Below are positions 36,003 through 44,187 of a stretch of 64,000 bases of DNA, in pieces. The DNA is from Kocuria tytonis (GTDB lineage Bacteria > Actinomycetota > Actinomycetes > Actinomycetales > Micrococcaceae). Under the pieces are notes generated by a model. The model saw only the letters and a program-made list of their open reading frames with translations, was not told the DNA's origin and did not search any database. The stretch's first letter is position 1. Each line of letters opens with the position of its first letter. The DNA is taken from contig NZ_PNJG02000001.1 in assembly GCF_003226895.2 (NCBI RefSeq), positions 1,178,001 to 1,242,000 on the forward strand, read 5' to 3'. The translations under genes were made by a program, and so were the position numbers.

Positions 36003-36515
36003 GTGCCCGCCCACTCCCTGGATCTCGTCCTCACGGCCGCCGATGACGCACTGATCCGCGCCCGCTGGTCCGCGCTGCAGGACGCCGGGCTGCCGAGCCT
36101 GGCCGCGCACCGGGGCGCATCCAACGCTCCGCGCCTCACCGTGGTGACCGCCCCCGCGTTCTCCGAGGACGTCCTGGAGCGCACCCGGGCCCTGTTCACG
36201 GGGCTCCTGCCGTGCTCGCTCCCGGTCCCGGGGCTCACGCTCCTGGGCTCGGGGCCGTACGTGCTCGCGCAGTCCCTGGCCGCACCCTCCGACCTCGTCG
36301 CGGCCGTCGAGGAGCTGCAGCGCCTCACCGCGGACCCCGCCCGGCCGCCGCGCCCGTGGGCTCCCCACGTGACCCTCGCCAAGCGTCTCGACGCCGCGGC
36401 GGTGGGCCGGGCCCTGGAGGTCCTGGACGACGTCGCCGCGCCCGGCACCCTCGAGGTCACCGCCCTGCGCCGCTGGGACCCGCAACGAGGGGTGACCAGC
36501 ACCGTGGTGCCCTGA
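36003..36515 (+). CDS. 2'-5' RNA ligase/2H phosphoesterase-family protein
   Basis: 170-aa protein of the 2H phosphoesterase superfamily. The C-terminal histidine motif is intact (WAPHVTLAKRL). At the place of the first motif the sequence is NAPRLTVVTA, with Arg where the catalytic His is expected. A one-His protein may bind but not hydrolyse 2',3'-cyclic phosphates. It sits between menE and menA with about 100 bp on each side, a position without obvious functional link. The start is GTG at 36003 after GGAGG. Confidence 0.7.
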   Translation: MPAHSLDLVLTAADDALIRARWSALQDAGLPSLAAHRGASNAPRLTVVTAPAFSEDVLERTRALFTGLLPCSLPVPGLTLLGSGPYVLAQSLAAPSDLVAAVEELQRLTADPARPPRPWAPHVTLAKRLDAAAVGRALEVLDDVAAPGTLEVTALRRWDPQRGVTSTVVP

Positions 36516-36614
36516 GGCGCGCGCCGCCCGATTCCACACACCCGTGGCGCGGGCGCGTGCACGGTGCGTGGAACAATGGGGCGAGAACACCGTCAGTCCA
36601 CGAAAGGTTGCACC

Positions 36615-37499
36615 GTGGCCACACCAGCTCAGTGGGTCGAGGGGGCACGTCTGCGCACACTGCCCATGGCCGCGGCCCCCGTGATCGCCGGAACGGCGGC
36701 GGCGCAGGCCATGCACGCGGCCCGTCCGGGGCACGCGGTCCTCGCCCTGCTGGTCGCGCTGCTGCTGCAGGTCGGCGTGAACTACGCCAACGACTACTCG
36801 GACGGCGTGCGCGGCACGGACGACGAGCGCGTGGGTCCCCTCCGACTGACCGCCTCCGGTGCCGCGGCCCCTCGCGAGGTGAAGACCGCCGCGTTCGTGT
36901 GCTTCGGGCTGGCGGCCCTGGCCGGCGTGGCCCTGGTGCTGGTCTCGCAGCAGTGGTGGCTGGCCGTGGTGGGGATCCTCGCCATTGCCGCGGCATGGGG
37001 GTACACCGGGGGTAAAAAGCCCTACGGCTACATGGGGCTCGGGGACGTGTTCGTCTTCGTCTTCTTCGGACTCGTGGCCACCCTGGGCACCACGATCACC
37101 CAGGCCGGGCGCCTCAACGCGGGTGCCTGGATCATGGCGGTCACCACCGGGCTGTTCGCGTGCGCCCTGCTCATGGCCAACAACGTGCGGGACATCCCCG
37201 GGGACCGCACCGTGGGGAAGAAGACCCTCGCCGTGCGACTGGGCGATCCCAGGGCCCGCCTCACCTTCGCCGCGGAACTGTTCGTGGCTTTCGTGCTGCC
37301 CCTGCTGCTCGTGCCCCACAACCCGTGGGTGCTGCTGATCTACGCCATGAGCCCGCTGGCCGTGGGTGCGGCCATGACGGTCCTGCAGACCACGGAGCGC
37401 CGCGGCCTGATCCCGGTGCTGAAGCAGTGCGGATTCATCAACCTGGGGGTCGCCGTGCTGTACGCGGTGGCCGTGTGGGTCTACCAGTTCGTCGGCTGA
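36615..37499 (+). CDS. menA: 1,4-dihydroxy-2-naphthoate polyprenyltransferase MenA
   Basis: UbiA-family membrane prenyltransferase, 294 aa with about eight to nine membrane segments, which attaches the isoprenoid tail to 1,4-dihydroxy-2-naphthoate. The first Asp-rich motif is NYANDYSDGVRGTD and the second NNVRDIPGDRTVGKKTLAVR, both complete; these chelate Mg2+ and the prenyl diphosphate. The GTG at 36615 has AAAGG upstream. It completes the menB-menE-menA set. It converges with the DUF4229 gene, 6 bp away. Confidence 0.95.
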   Translation: MATPAQWVEGARLRTLPMAAAPVIAGTAAAQAMHAARPGHAVLALLVALLLQVGVNYANDYSDGVRGTDDERVGPLRLTASGAAAPREVKTAAFVCFGLAALAGVALVLVSQQWWLAVVGILAIAAAWGYTGGKKPYGYMGLGDVFVFVFFGLVATLGTTITQAGRLNAGAWIMAVTTGLFACALLMANNVRDIPGDRTVGKKTLAVRLGDPRARLTFAAELFVAFVLPLLLVPHNPWVLLIYAMSPLAVGAAMTVLQTTERRGLIPVLKQCGFINLGVAVLYAVAVWVYQFVG

Positions 37500-37505
37500 G
37501 CCGCC

Positions 37506-37784
37506 TCACACGTCCTTGCGGGCCTCGGAGTCCGTGTAGGAGTCCTCGATCTCCTGGTCCTCGAGCGCCACGCGGTTGCTGGGCTTGGGCGTGCGGGAGA
37601 TGAACCGGTGGAAGTCCTGGCCCGCCGCGTAGTGCAGCCGGGGGAAGAAGATGTAGCAGATGGCGAACGCCGCCAGCACGGCCGCGATCCCGGAGAAGAC
37701 GAGCCCGAGCCCCACGAGCATGAACAGCAGGAACAGCACCACCAGGATGCCCAGGCGCAACAGGGAATACTTCAAGAAGTTCAC
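37506..37784 (-). CDS. DUF4229 membrane protein
   Basis: 92-aa protein with two membrane helices in the first 50 residues (LLRLGILVVLFLLFMLVGLG and GIAAVLAAFAICYIFF), then a polar tail (NRVALEDQEIEDSYTDSEAR). It matches the DUF4229 family, a small actinobacterial protein habitually encoded beside menaquinone genes; its function is unknown. It is antisense-convergent with menA. Confidence 0.85.
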   Translation of the reverse strand: MNFLKYSLLRLGILVVLFLLFMLVGLGLVFSGIAAVLAAFAICYIFFPRLHYAAGQDFHRFISRTPKPSNRVALEDQEIEDSYTDSEARKDV

Positions 37785-37947
37785 CCCCTCAGTCTAGGCG
37801 CCCGTGCTGGACGTCCCCCGGGCATGCGGACGCCGCTGCCCGCTCTGCACGGGTGGGGTCACGTCCCGGGTGGGAACCGACGCCCGGGCGCCCTCGTACC
37901 GGCGCGAACGGGCACGGGCCCCGGCGGCCTCCCCTAGGATGAATTGC

Positions 37948-38418
37948 ATGGGCAGAGCGATCATGATCATCGGAGCGGGCGCCTTGGCCGTGGGCGTCGT
38001 CATCTACGCGCTCATCGAGTGCGCGCAGTCGGAGAAGTACAGCGTGCGCTCCATCCCCAAGGGCGCATGGCTGCTGGTCATCGTGCTGCTGCCCGTGATC
38101 GGCGCGCTGCTGTGGCTGTTCTTCGGCCGTCCCGTCAAGGACGACGCCGCTCGGGCACCCGAGCGCGGCCGCGGCCCGGACGACGATCCCCAGTTCCTGC
38201 GCAACCTCGAGGAACGCCGGAGGCAGCAGGAACGGGAACGCCGGCTGCAGGAGTGGGAGAACGAACTCAAGCGCACCGGCCGGGCACCGGGCGAGCGCCC
38301 CGGAAGCACCGATCCCCTGGACCCCTCCGACCCCCGCAACGAGGATCCCGGAACCGGGGACCCCCGCCCCGGAGAGCCCGGCCCCGGGGAGCCCGGATCA
38401 CGGAGCCCCGGGCAGTAG
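37948..38418 (+). CDS. PLDc_N-domain membrane protein with charged C-terminal tail
   Basis: 156-aa protein. Two membrane helices with the PLDc_N (cardiolipin synthase N-terminal-like) pattern IYALIECAQSEKYSVRSIPK, then LLVIVLLPVIGALLWLFFGR, occupy residues about 5-65. A charged helical segment (NLEERRRQQERERRLQEWEN) and a Pro/Gly/Asp-rich end follow. No phospholipase catalytic motif is present; such proteins are common in the menaquinone/cytochrome neighbourhood of actinobacteria, with unknown role. A GACGACGCCGC word lies at the helix-tail junction (38140-38150). Confidence 0.8.
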   Translation: MGRAIMIIGAGALAVGVVIYALIECAQSEKYSVRSIPKGAWLLVIVLLPVIGALLWLFFGRPVKDDAARAPERGRGPDDDPQFLRNLEERRRQQERERRLQEWENELKRTGRAPGERPGSTDPLDPSDPRNEDPGTGDPRPGEPGPGEPGSRSPGQ

Positions 38419-38426
38419 ACCTCCCG

Positions 38427-38476
38427 ACGACACGAGCCCGCCTGCGCGATGGAACGCGGAGGCGGGCTCGTGTCGT
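38427..38476. terminator. Bidirectional terminator hairpin
   Basis: 17-bp perfect arms (38427-38443 and 38460-38476, core CACGAGCCCGCCT) with a 16-nt loop lie between the PLDc_N gene (stop 38418) and convergent ccsB (stop 38521). Confidence 0.8.
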
Positions 38477-38520
38477 GTGAGGGCCGGGGCGGCGTCGCAC
38501 CACGCCGGGCGCTCAGCCGG

Positions 38521-39672
38521 TCACAGGCCGGAGTAGGAGTGCAGTCCCGGGAAGAGCGTGTTGACCACCGTGAAGTTGAAGACCACGCACATGTACCCGG
38601 CGATCGCGAGCCACGCGGAGCGGTTGCCGTTCCAGCCGCGGGTCACGCGGGCGTGCATGTAGGCGGCGTAGACGGTCCACACCACGAAGGTCCAGACCTC
38701 CTTGGTGTCCCAGCCCCAGAACCGGCCCCACGCCTGATCGGCCCAGATGGCGCCGGCCGCCAGCGTGAAGGTCCAGAACACGAAGCCCACGGAGTTGAGG
38801 CGGAACGCGAAGTTCTCGAGGGTCACGGAGGAGGGGACGGCGCGCAGGAAGCCCATCCGGGACTCCTCGCCGAGTGCCAGTCGCTTCTCGCGGCGGGACT
38901 GCAGCAGCTGCAGCACCGCCATGGCGAACGTGATGGTGAAGATCCCGGACGCCGCCACCGCGATGGACACGTGGATGATCAGCCAGTAGGACTGCAGCGC
39001 CGGCTGCAGGGGCGAGACCGGCGTGGGGAACGCGATGGTGGCCAGGCACAGCATGATGAGCACCAGGCCGGAGACCATGGGGCCCACGAAGCGCAGGTCC
39101 TTGAAGACGAGGGTCACGAGGTAGACACCGGCCACCACCAGGGCGCCGGTGCTGCAGAACTCGTACATGTTGGCCCACGGCACGCGGTCCGCGGCCACGC
39201 CGCGGGACACCACGGCGAAGGCGTGCAGGGCGAACGCGATGACCATCAGCATCACGGCCACCCGCGCCGCCGGACGCCGGGCGCTGTGGGAGTAGTTCAG
39301 GGCCTCGAACTCGCCCGCACCCCTGGTGGAACGGTCCGCCGAGGTGCGGAACTCGCCGGACACGCCGGTGTCGGTCGTGGTGCCACCGGCAGACGCGGTG
39401 CCCGAGGATGCCGCGACCGAGGAACCCGCGCCGCCGGAGGCCCCCGCGTGCGCGGCGCCCGCTCCCACGAGCTCCCGGGCGCCGTCAGCGGACGCGTCCT
39501 GCGCCGAGGCGTTGCGCCGCCTGGCCCTGGCCGCCTCCTGCATGCCGAGCGTCTTGGAGTGGCTGGCCATGTCCCACACGAACGCCACGAACACCACCAT
39601 GTACGTCATGGCGGCCAGGAGCATGAACCACTCGCTCCAGTTGCCCAAGGTCACATTGATGTCGCTACCCAT
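38521..39672 (-). CDS. ccsB: Cytochrome c biogenesis protein CcsB (ResC-like)
   Basis: System II haem-handling membrane protein, 383 aa. The tryptophan-rich haem motif WGWDTKEVW lies about 66 residues from the C-terminus, flanked by conserved His residues in membrane segments (FALHAFAVV, IIHVSIAV, YMHARVTRGW). A variable Ala/Ser/Gly-rich loop of about 80 residues follows the first helix. The ATG at 39672 is preferred because GAGG precedes it; an ATG at 39687 would overlap the resB stop. It works with ResB to attach haem to apocytochromes on the outer face. Confidence 0.93.
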   Translation of the reverse strand: MGSDINVTLGNWSEWFMLLAAMTYMVVFVAFVWDMASHSKTLGMQEAARARRRNASAQDASADGARELVGAGAAHAGASGGAGSSVAASSGTASAGGTTTDTGVSGEFRTSADRSTRGAGEFEALNYSHSARRPAARVAVMLMVIAFALHAFAVVSRGVAADRVPWANMYEFCSTGALVVAGVYLVTLVFKDLRFVGPMVSGLVLIMLCLATIAFPTPVSPLQPALQSYWLIIHVSIAVAASGIFTITFAMAVLQLLQSRREKRLALGEESRMGFLRAVPSSVTLENFAFRLNSVGFVFWTFTLAAGAIWADQAWGRFWGWDTKEVWTFVVWTVYAAYMHARVTRGWNGNRSAWLAIAGYMCVVFNFTVVNTLFPGLHSYSGL

Positions 39673-39676
39673 TGCT

Positions 39677-41356
39677 TCACGCCTCATCCGATGATTTCAG
39701 GTGGTAGTCCCGCACGCCGCGGTCCTCCCACAGCGACGTCCACAGAGCCGTCAGTTTTTCCGCTTCCACGCCCAAGCGGTGGTCCTCACCGCGCGCCAAC
39801 AGTCCGTACTCCAGAACAGTACACCGCACCCCGTTGGCGTCCTCCGCCTCCGTGGCCCGCACCCACGCCCGGCGGCGGGCGATGAACAGGCTCATGATCA
39901 GTCCGGCGAACGCCGCCAGGAAGGAGATGAACGCGGGGATGCGCCCGGGGTCGCTGTGCACGTCCAGACCCACGTAGCGCTTCACGTCCAGGAACTCCAC
40001 GCTGCCCTTGTGCTCCGGCAGCTCCACCTTCCGGTGCTGGCCGTCCAGCAGGACGGGCCCGTTGGACGAGGTCATGGAGTTGAGCTCCTTCAGGTGCTGG
40101 GTGTCCAGCACGTACACGTTCTGGGGCTGACCGCTGTCCAGTCCCAGGTCACCGGTGAAGGAGGAGAGGATCAGCGCCGGGTTGTTCAGCCCCGGGTCCA
40201 CCGACTTGGGGATCTCCCCGTCCTTGGACACCGCCGTGGGCAGCAGCAGGCCCACGAACCCCAGCTGGTCCGGGCCGGCGTCCGGGACCTTGAGGGTCAT
40301 GGAGGAGGTGTACACGGAGTCCGAGGGGACCGTGACCACGGGACCCTCGTACGCCACGTGCCCGGCCCCGTCCTTCACGCGGACCACTGGGGCGTAGCCG
40401 TTGCCCACCAGGTACACCTTGGTGCCGTTGACGTTGAGCGGCTTGTTGACCGCGAGGTGCACGTCCTGGGGGGTGGCACCGGGCTTGTCCGTGAGGGTCA
40501 CGTCCGCGTTGAAGTCCGTGGGCTGGCCGTAGTGCTCGGGATCGGAGGTGTCACGGCTGAACGTGGCCTCGAACGAGTTCAGCTGCACCGAGAAGGGGTT
40601 GAGCCAGTCCGCGTCGAAGTTGGTTCCCGGGGTGAAGGAGTCGTAGTCCACGAGCGTGTTCACGAAGGACTCCCCCTCCACCACCACCTTCTGGCCCTTG
40701 TAGCCGAACAGGGAGCCCACGGCCACGGAGATCAGCACGGCCAGCAGCGCCACGTGGAAGATGATGTTGCCCACTTCCTTGAGCATGCCGCGCTCGGCCG
40801 CGACCGACGGCGCCGCGGAGCCGAGGTCCTGGGGCTGCACCCGGTAGCCGCGCTTCTTCAGGGCGGCCGCCGCCCGCTCGATGGCCTCGTCCGGGGTGGG
40901 CCCCGCGGCGCCGTCGCGCCCGCCCAGCATGACCTTGCGGTACTGGGGCAGGCGGGAGATCCGCTGCGGGGTGCGCGGCGGCTTGGAGCGCCAGGCCCTG
41001 AAGTGCTGCAGGGCACGCGGGATCACGCAGCCCACGAGCGAGATGAACAGCAGCAGATAGATCGCGGAGAACCAGTAGGAGGAGTAGACGTCGAAGAGCT
41101 GCAGGCGGTCCAGCCACGGACCCATGGTGGGGTTCGCCTGGATGTAGGAGGCCACCTCGTCCGGGTCCTGCACCCGCTGGGGGAACAGGGAGCCCGGGAC
41201 CGCGGCGATCGCGAGCAGCAGCAGCAGCACGAGGGCGGTGGACATCTTGGTGAGCTGCCGCCAGGCCCAGCGCAGCAGGCCCAGGGGCCCGAGGGCGGGG
41301 ACCTCCACGTCGGAACGCCTCGACGCCCGCTCGCGCGCAGTTCGCGCCTTGGTCAT
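39677..41356 (-). CDS. resB: Cytochrome c biogenesis protein ResB
   Basis: Second half of the system II synthetase, 559 aa. Membrane segments lie at about residues 35-55, 95-115 and 190-210. A large extracytoplasmic domain follows, and a last helix (FISFLAAFAGLIMSLFIAR) comes near the C-terminus; this is the usual ResB layout. DVYSSYWFSAIYLLLFISLV and EVGNIIFHVALLAVLISVA are family stretches. The start ATG overlaps the ccdA stop (ATGA), and ccsB follows 5 bp after the stop. Confidence 0.94.
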   Translation of the reverse strand: MTKARTARERASRRSDVEVPALGPLGLLRWAWRQLTKMSTALVLLLLLAIAAVPGSLFPQRVQDPDEVASYIQANPTMGPWLDRLQLFDVYSSYWFSAIYLLLFISLVGCVIPRALQHFRAWRSKPPRTPQRISRLPQYRKVMLGGRDGAAGPTPDEAIERAAAALKKRGYRVQPQDLGSAAPSVAAERGMLKEVGNIIFHVALLAVLISVAVGSLFGYKGQKVVVEGESFVNTLVDYDSFTPGTNFDADWLNPFSVQLNSFEATFSRDTSDPEHYGQPTDFNADVTLTDKPGATPQDVHLAVNKPLNVNGTKVYLVGNGYAPVVRVKDGAGHVAYEGPVVTVPSDSVYTSSMTLKVPDAGPDQLGFVGLLLPTAVSKDGEIPKSVDPGLNNPALILSSFTGDLGLDSGQPQNVYVLDTQHLKELNSMTSSNGPVLLDGQHRKVELPEHKGSVEFLDVKRYVGLDVHSDPGRIPAFISFLAAFAGLIMSLFIARRRAWVRATEAEDANGVRCTVLEYGLLARGEDHRLGVEAEKLTALWTSLWEDRGVRDYHLKSSDEA

Positions 41357-42111
41357 ATCGGCATCACCCAATCGGTTACGAATTCGGACTGGATCCAGGA
41401 GACCAGCGCGGACCACACACCCGTGGCCATGGCCAGGCCGATGAGCACGAGCACCGCCCCGCCCACGCGCTGCAGCGTGAGGCGGTGGCGGCGGAAGAAG
41501 GACATGGCCCCCATGCCCCGGCGCAGTGCCAGGGCGATGAGGACGAACGGGACGCCCAGACCCAGGCAGTAGGCGGTGGTGAGCACCACGGCCTTGCCCG
41601 TGGAGGCGCCGTCCACGTAGGCGAGGGCCTGCACGGCCGCGAACGTGGGCCCGATGCACGGCGCCCAGCCAAGCCCGAAGGTCATCCCCAGCACCGGGGC
41701 GCCCCACAGTCCGGGGGGCGGGCGGCGCTCGATCTTGCGGTCACGCTGGAACCACGAGAAACCGCCCAGGAAGACCACGCCCATGAGCATCACCAGCAGG
41801 CCGAGGACCACCATGATCCAGCGCTGCCCCAGGAACCACGCGAACGCCCCCAGCTGGGCGAGCACCACGGACATCACCACGAAGACCACGGAGAACCCCA
41901 GGACGAACAGCAGCACGCCCCAGAAGATCCGCCCGCGCTTCTGCTCGCGCAGGTCCACACCGGTGAGCCCGGTGATGTATCCCAGGTACCCGGGGACAAG
42001 GGGCAGCACGCACGGGGAGGCGAAGGAGACGAAACCCGCGAGCAGGGCCACGGGCAGCGCGGCAATCAGGGAGCCGTCGAGGATGACCTCGGCGAAGGGA
42101 TTGCCGTTCAT
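41353..42111 (-). CDS. ccdA: Thiol-disulfide electron carrier CcdA
   Basis: Six-helix DsbD-beta-like protein, 252 aa, that carries reducing power from cytoplasmic thioredoxin to the extracytoplasmic redoxin. The two redox cysteines are Cys34 (FASPCVLPLVPG) and Cys152 (GLGWAPCIGPT), one in each half of the inverted repeat. The stop overlaps resB and the start overlaps the TlpA/ResA gene by ATGA junctions, so the redox relay and the haem-attachment proteins are made together. Confidence 0.95.
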   Translation of the reverse strand: MNGNPFAEVILDGSLIAALPVALLAGFVSFASPCVLPLVPGYLGYITGLTGVDLREQKRGRIFWGVLLFVLGFSVVFVVMSVVLAQLGAFAWFLGQRWIMVVLGLLVMLMGVVFLGGFSWFQRDRKIERRPPPGLWGAPVLGMTFGLGWAPCIGPTFAAVQALAYVDGASTGKAVVLTTAYCLGLGVPFVLIALALRRGMGAMSFFRRHRLTLQRVGGAVLVLIGLAMATGVWSALVSWIQSEFVTDWVMPI

Positions 42112-42737
42112 GCGGACTCGGCCACCGTGTCCTTGATGAGCGCGTCCAGGGTGGACTTGTCCGCCTTGCCCAGGACGCGGGCCGCCACCCGACCCCGGGA
42201 GTCCAGCACGAGGGTGGTGGGCACGGCCTGCGGGGGCACGTAGTCGCTCAGGGCGAGAAGCACCGAGCCGTTGAGGTCGGACGCGGAGGAGTAGTCCACG
42301 TGGAAGTTGCGCTCGAAGGCCTCCGCGGTGGCCTTCTGGTCCCGCAGGTTCACGCCCATGAACCGGGCCCTGTCCCCGTACTCCTCGTGCAGCGCCACGA
42401 GGTCCGGCGCCTCGGCGCGGCACGGTGCGCACCCGGCGTACCAGAAGTTCAGCACCACGGGCTTGCCGCGCATGCTCTCGGCGGTGACCGTGCTGCCGTC
42501 GTACATGGCGGCGTCGAACTGCACGGGATCCTTGCGCTGGTCCGGGGCGTACTCGCTCACGGATCCGTCACCGGCCACGTACCCCTTGTCCCCGCCGGCG
42601 TTCGCCTGCTGGGCCAGGTTGTCGTTCGACGACGAGCAGCCCGTGAGCGCCAGGCCCACCGCCGCCACCACGGCAACCAGACCCGTGCGCACACGGGTGC
42701 GCGCGGCGGGACGCGCGGAGGACGAATGCTGTGGATT
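42108..42737 (-). CDS. resA: TlpA/ResA-like thioredoxin-fold lipoprotein
   Basis: Extracytoplasmic thiol-disulfide reductase that keeps the CxxCH motif of apocytochrome c reduced. With the GTG at 42737 (AGGTG upstream) it is 209 aa; a further in-frame ATG at 42779 without a ribosome-binding site is an alternative. The lipobox LALTGC gives Cys35, followed by a Ser/Asn linker. The active site is FWYAGCAPCRAE (Cys104/Cys107). Conserved GRVAARVLGK is near the C-terminus. It receives electrons from CcdA, the next gene. Confidence 0.92.
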   Translation of the reverse strand, partial: NPQHSSSARPAARTRVRTGLVAVVAAVGLALTGCSSSNDNLAQQANAGGDKGYVAGDGSVSEYAPDQRKDPVQFDAAMYDGSTVTAESMRGKPVVLNFWYAGCAPCRAEAPDLVALHEEYGDRARFMGVNLRDQKATAEAFERNFHVDYSSASDLNGSVLLALSDYVPPQAVPTTLVLDSRGRVAARVLGKADKSTLDALIKDTVAESA

Positions 42738-42782
42738 CACGAGGGCAACACCTGGGAAGAGGTCGGTGGGGTGGGACATCGA

Positions 42783-43454
42783 TTATGAGCCGGGAAGCTG
42801 GTTGACACCTGGGTAGAGGTGGGCCGCCGGTTCCCGGTAGCTCACCCGCGGGACCTCGGGCGCGTCCACGTCCCGGAAGGTGAGGGACGTCAGTGAGGCC
42901 AGGTTGCACTCGCGCCGTCGCGGGTCGTGCGGCAGCGGCCGGCCCTCCGCGGAACGCCGGGTGAGCCAGATGGGCAGCTGGTGGGACACGGCCACGGCCT
43001 GTGCGCCGTCGCCGCCCTTGCGGACCGCTTCACGGGCGATCTCCCGGACCGCCGCGGCCATCCGGGCCACCTGCTGCGCGTAGGGCTCACCCCAGGACGG
43101 GCGCAGCGGGTTCAGCAGGTACGGCCAGTGCCTGGGCCTGGCCAGTTCGTGGCCGTCCACGTGCAGCCCCTCGAAGTGGTTGGCCGGCTCGATCAGCCGC
43201 TCGTCGGTGTGCACCTGGAGACCCAGCTCACGGGCCACGGGAGCAGCCGTCTCCCGGGTGCGGGTCAGGGGCGAGGCCGCGAGGTGCACGATGCGATCGC
43301 CCTCCTGCACCCGCCGGGCCAGGTCCGTCGCGGCGGCCTCCGCCATGCGGGCGCCCTTCTCGGACAGGTGGTAGTCCGGAAGCCGCCCGTACACCACGTG
43401 CTCGGGATTGTGGACCTCGCCGTGGCGCAGCAGGTGAACGGTTGCAGAAGGCAT
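42783..43454 (-). CDS. Histidine phosphatase-family protein
   Basis: Phosphoglycerate-mutase-like phosphatase, 223 aa. LLRHGEVHN carries the RHG motif with the nucleophile His11, SPLTRTRETA the second Arg, and VAVSHQLPIW the second catalytic His. Glu in EPANHFEG completes the site. This gene regularly precedes the cytochrome maturation operon in actinobacteria. The substrate is unknown. The stop is about 45 bp before the redoxin start, so it probably belongs to the same transcript. Confidence 0.88.
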   Translation of the reverse strand: MPSATVHLLRHGEVHNPEHVVYGRLPDYHLSEKGARMAEAAATDLARRVQEGDRIVHLAASPLTRTRETAAPVARELGLQVHTDERLIEPANHFEGLHVDGHELARPRHWPYLLNPLRPSWGEPYAQQVARMAAAVREIAREAVRKGGDGAQAVAVSHQLPIWLTRRSAEGRPLPHDPRRRECNLASLTSLTFRDVDAPEVPRVSYREPAAHLYPGVNQLPGS

Positions 43455-43552
43455 GCCCCCAGTGTCTCAAACCCCGCGGGCGGCCCCCAATTCCGCGGGG
43501 GAGCCTCCCCGCGGGCGGCGGGCCGGTGGCGTCGCCCGCCCCGGGGCGGGGG

Positions 43553-43876
43553 TCAGCCGAGCACGTTACGGAGCCGCGCGGCATCGATCCGCCAGCGGTC
43601 CCACGGGGCACCGTCCACGAAGACCACCGGGACGAACTCGGCGTAGTCCCGCAGCAGCGCGGGATCCTCCGTGATGTCCTGCTCCCGGAACGAGCTGCCC
43701 GTCTCCTCGCACACCCGGGTCACGACGTCCCGGGCGTCCGCGCACAGGTGGCACCCCGGCCTGGTCAGCAGGGTGACCGCGTGCCGCGGCAGCGGGTGCG
43801 CCCAGTCCGCGGCGGCGAGGAGGGGGCCGGAGCGGCCCGGGCGAGCGGCTGGGGACTGATCGGTCATGCGGTTCAT
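43553..43876 (-). CDS. Glutaredoxin-like protein (DUF836/YruB type)
   Basis: 107-aa thioredoxin-fold protein from the ATG at 43876 (another ATG at 43867). The redox motif is TRPGCHLCADARDV (Cys42/Cys45). EFVPVVFVDG is the cis-Pro segment, and DRWRIDAARLRNVLG ends it. It lies upstream of the histidine phosphatase on the same strand, about 100 bp away, and just after the bS22 terminator. A role in thiol exchange is likely; the partner is unknown. Confidence 0.82.
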   Translation of the reverse strand: MNRMTDQSPAARPGRSGPLLAAADWAHPLPRHAVTLLTRPGCHLCADARDVVTRVCEETGSSFREQDITEDPALLRDYAEFVPVVFVDGAPWDRWRIDAARLRNVLG

Positions 43877-43892
43877 GCTACGCACATGGCGA

Positions 43893-43922
43893 AGGCCCCG
43901 TTCCCGGCGGGGAACGGGGCCT
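43893..43922 (-). terminator. Terminator hairpin after bS22
   Basis: A perfect 13-bp stem (AGGCCCCGTTCCC with GGGAACGGGGCCT) and a 4-nt loop, starting 14 bp past the bS22 stop and ending just before the glutaredoxin-like start. Confidence 0.8.
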
Positions 43923-43935
43923 GGCACGAGCGCGC

Positions 43936-44034
43936 CTACTTCTTGTTGCGGCGCTGGTGACGAGTCTTGCGAAGCAGCTTGCGGTGCTTCTTCTTGGACA
44001 TGCGCTTGCGGCGCTTCTTGATGACCGAACCCAT
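43936..44034 (-). CDS. Small ribosomal protein bS22 (AURKAIP1/COX24 type)
   Basis: 32-aa, extremely basic protein that starts [20 protein letters not shown] and ends RRNKK. It matches the AURKAIP1/COX24-domain protein identified as a 30S subunit component (bS22) in mycobacteria. The ATG is at 44034 and the stop TAG at 43936. A strong hairpin follows. It is a single-gene transcript typical of actinobacteria. Confidence 0.93.
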   Translation of the reverse strand: MGSVIKKRRKRMSKKKHRKLLRKTRHQRRNKK

Positions 44035-44166
44035 AGGATCCCTCACAGTTCTCTGGACGGTGTGTTTGCTGGGGGCCGCGCGAGCGCTGCCCCGCCCCTT
44101 GCTAACTCAGGGGCAACATCCGATTAACGGCAAACTACTGCCATACCTTACCGCCTGACCCCGCTC

Positions 44167-44182
44167 CGCCCGAAAACGGGCG
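44167..44182 (-). terminator. Short hairpin after the GntR gene
   Basis: CGCCCG, AAAA loop, CGGGCG; a 6-bp stem directly after the GntR stop at 44188 on the minus strand. Weak but well placed. Confidence 0.4.
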
Positions 44183-44187
44183 CAGCC

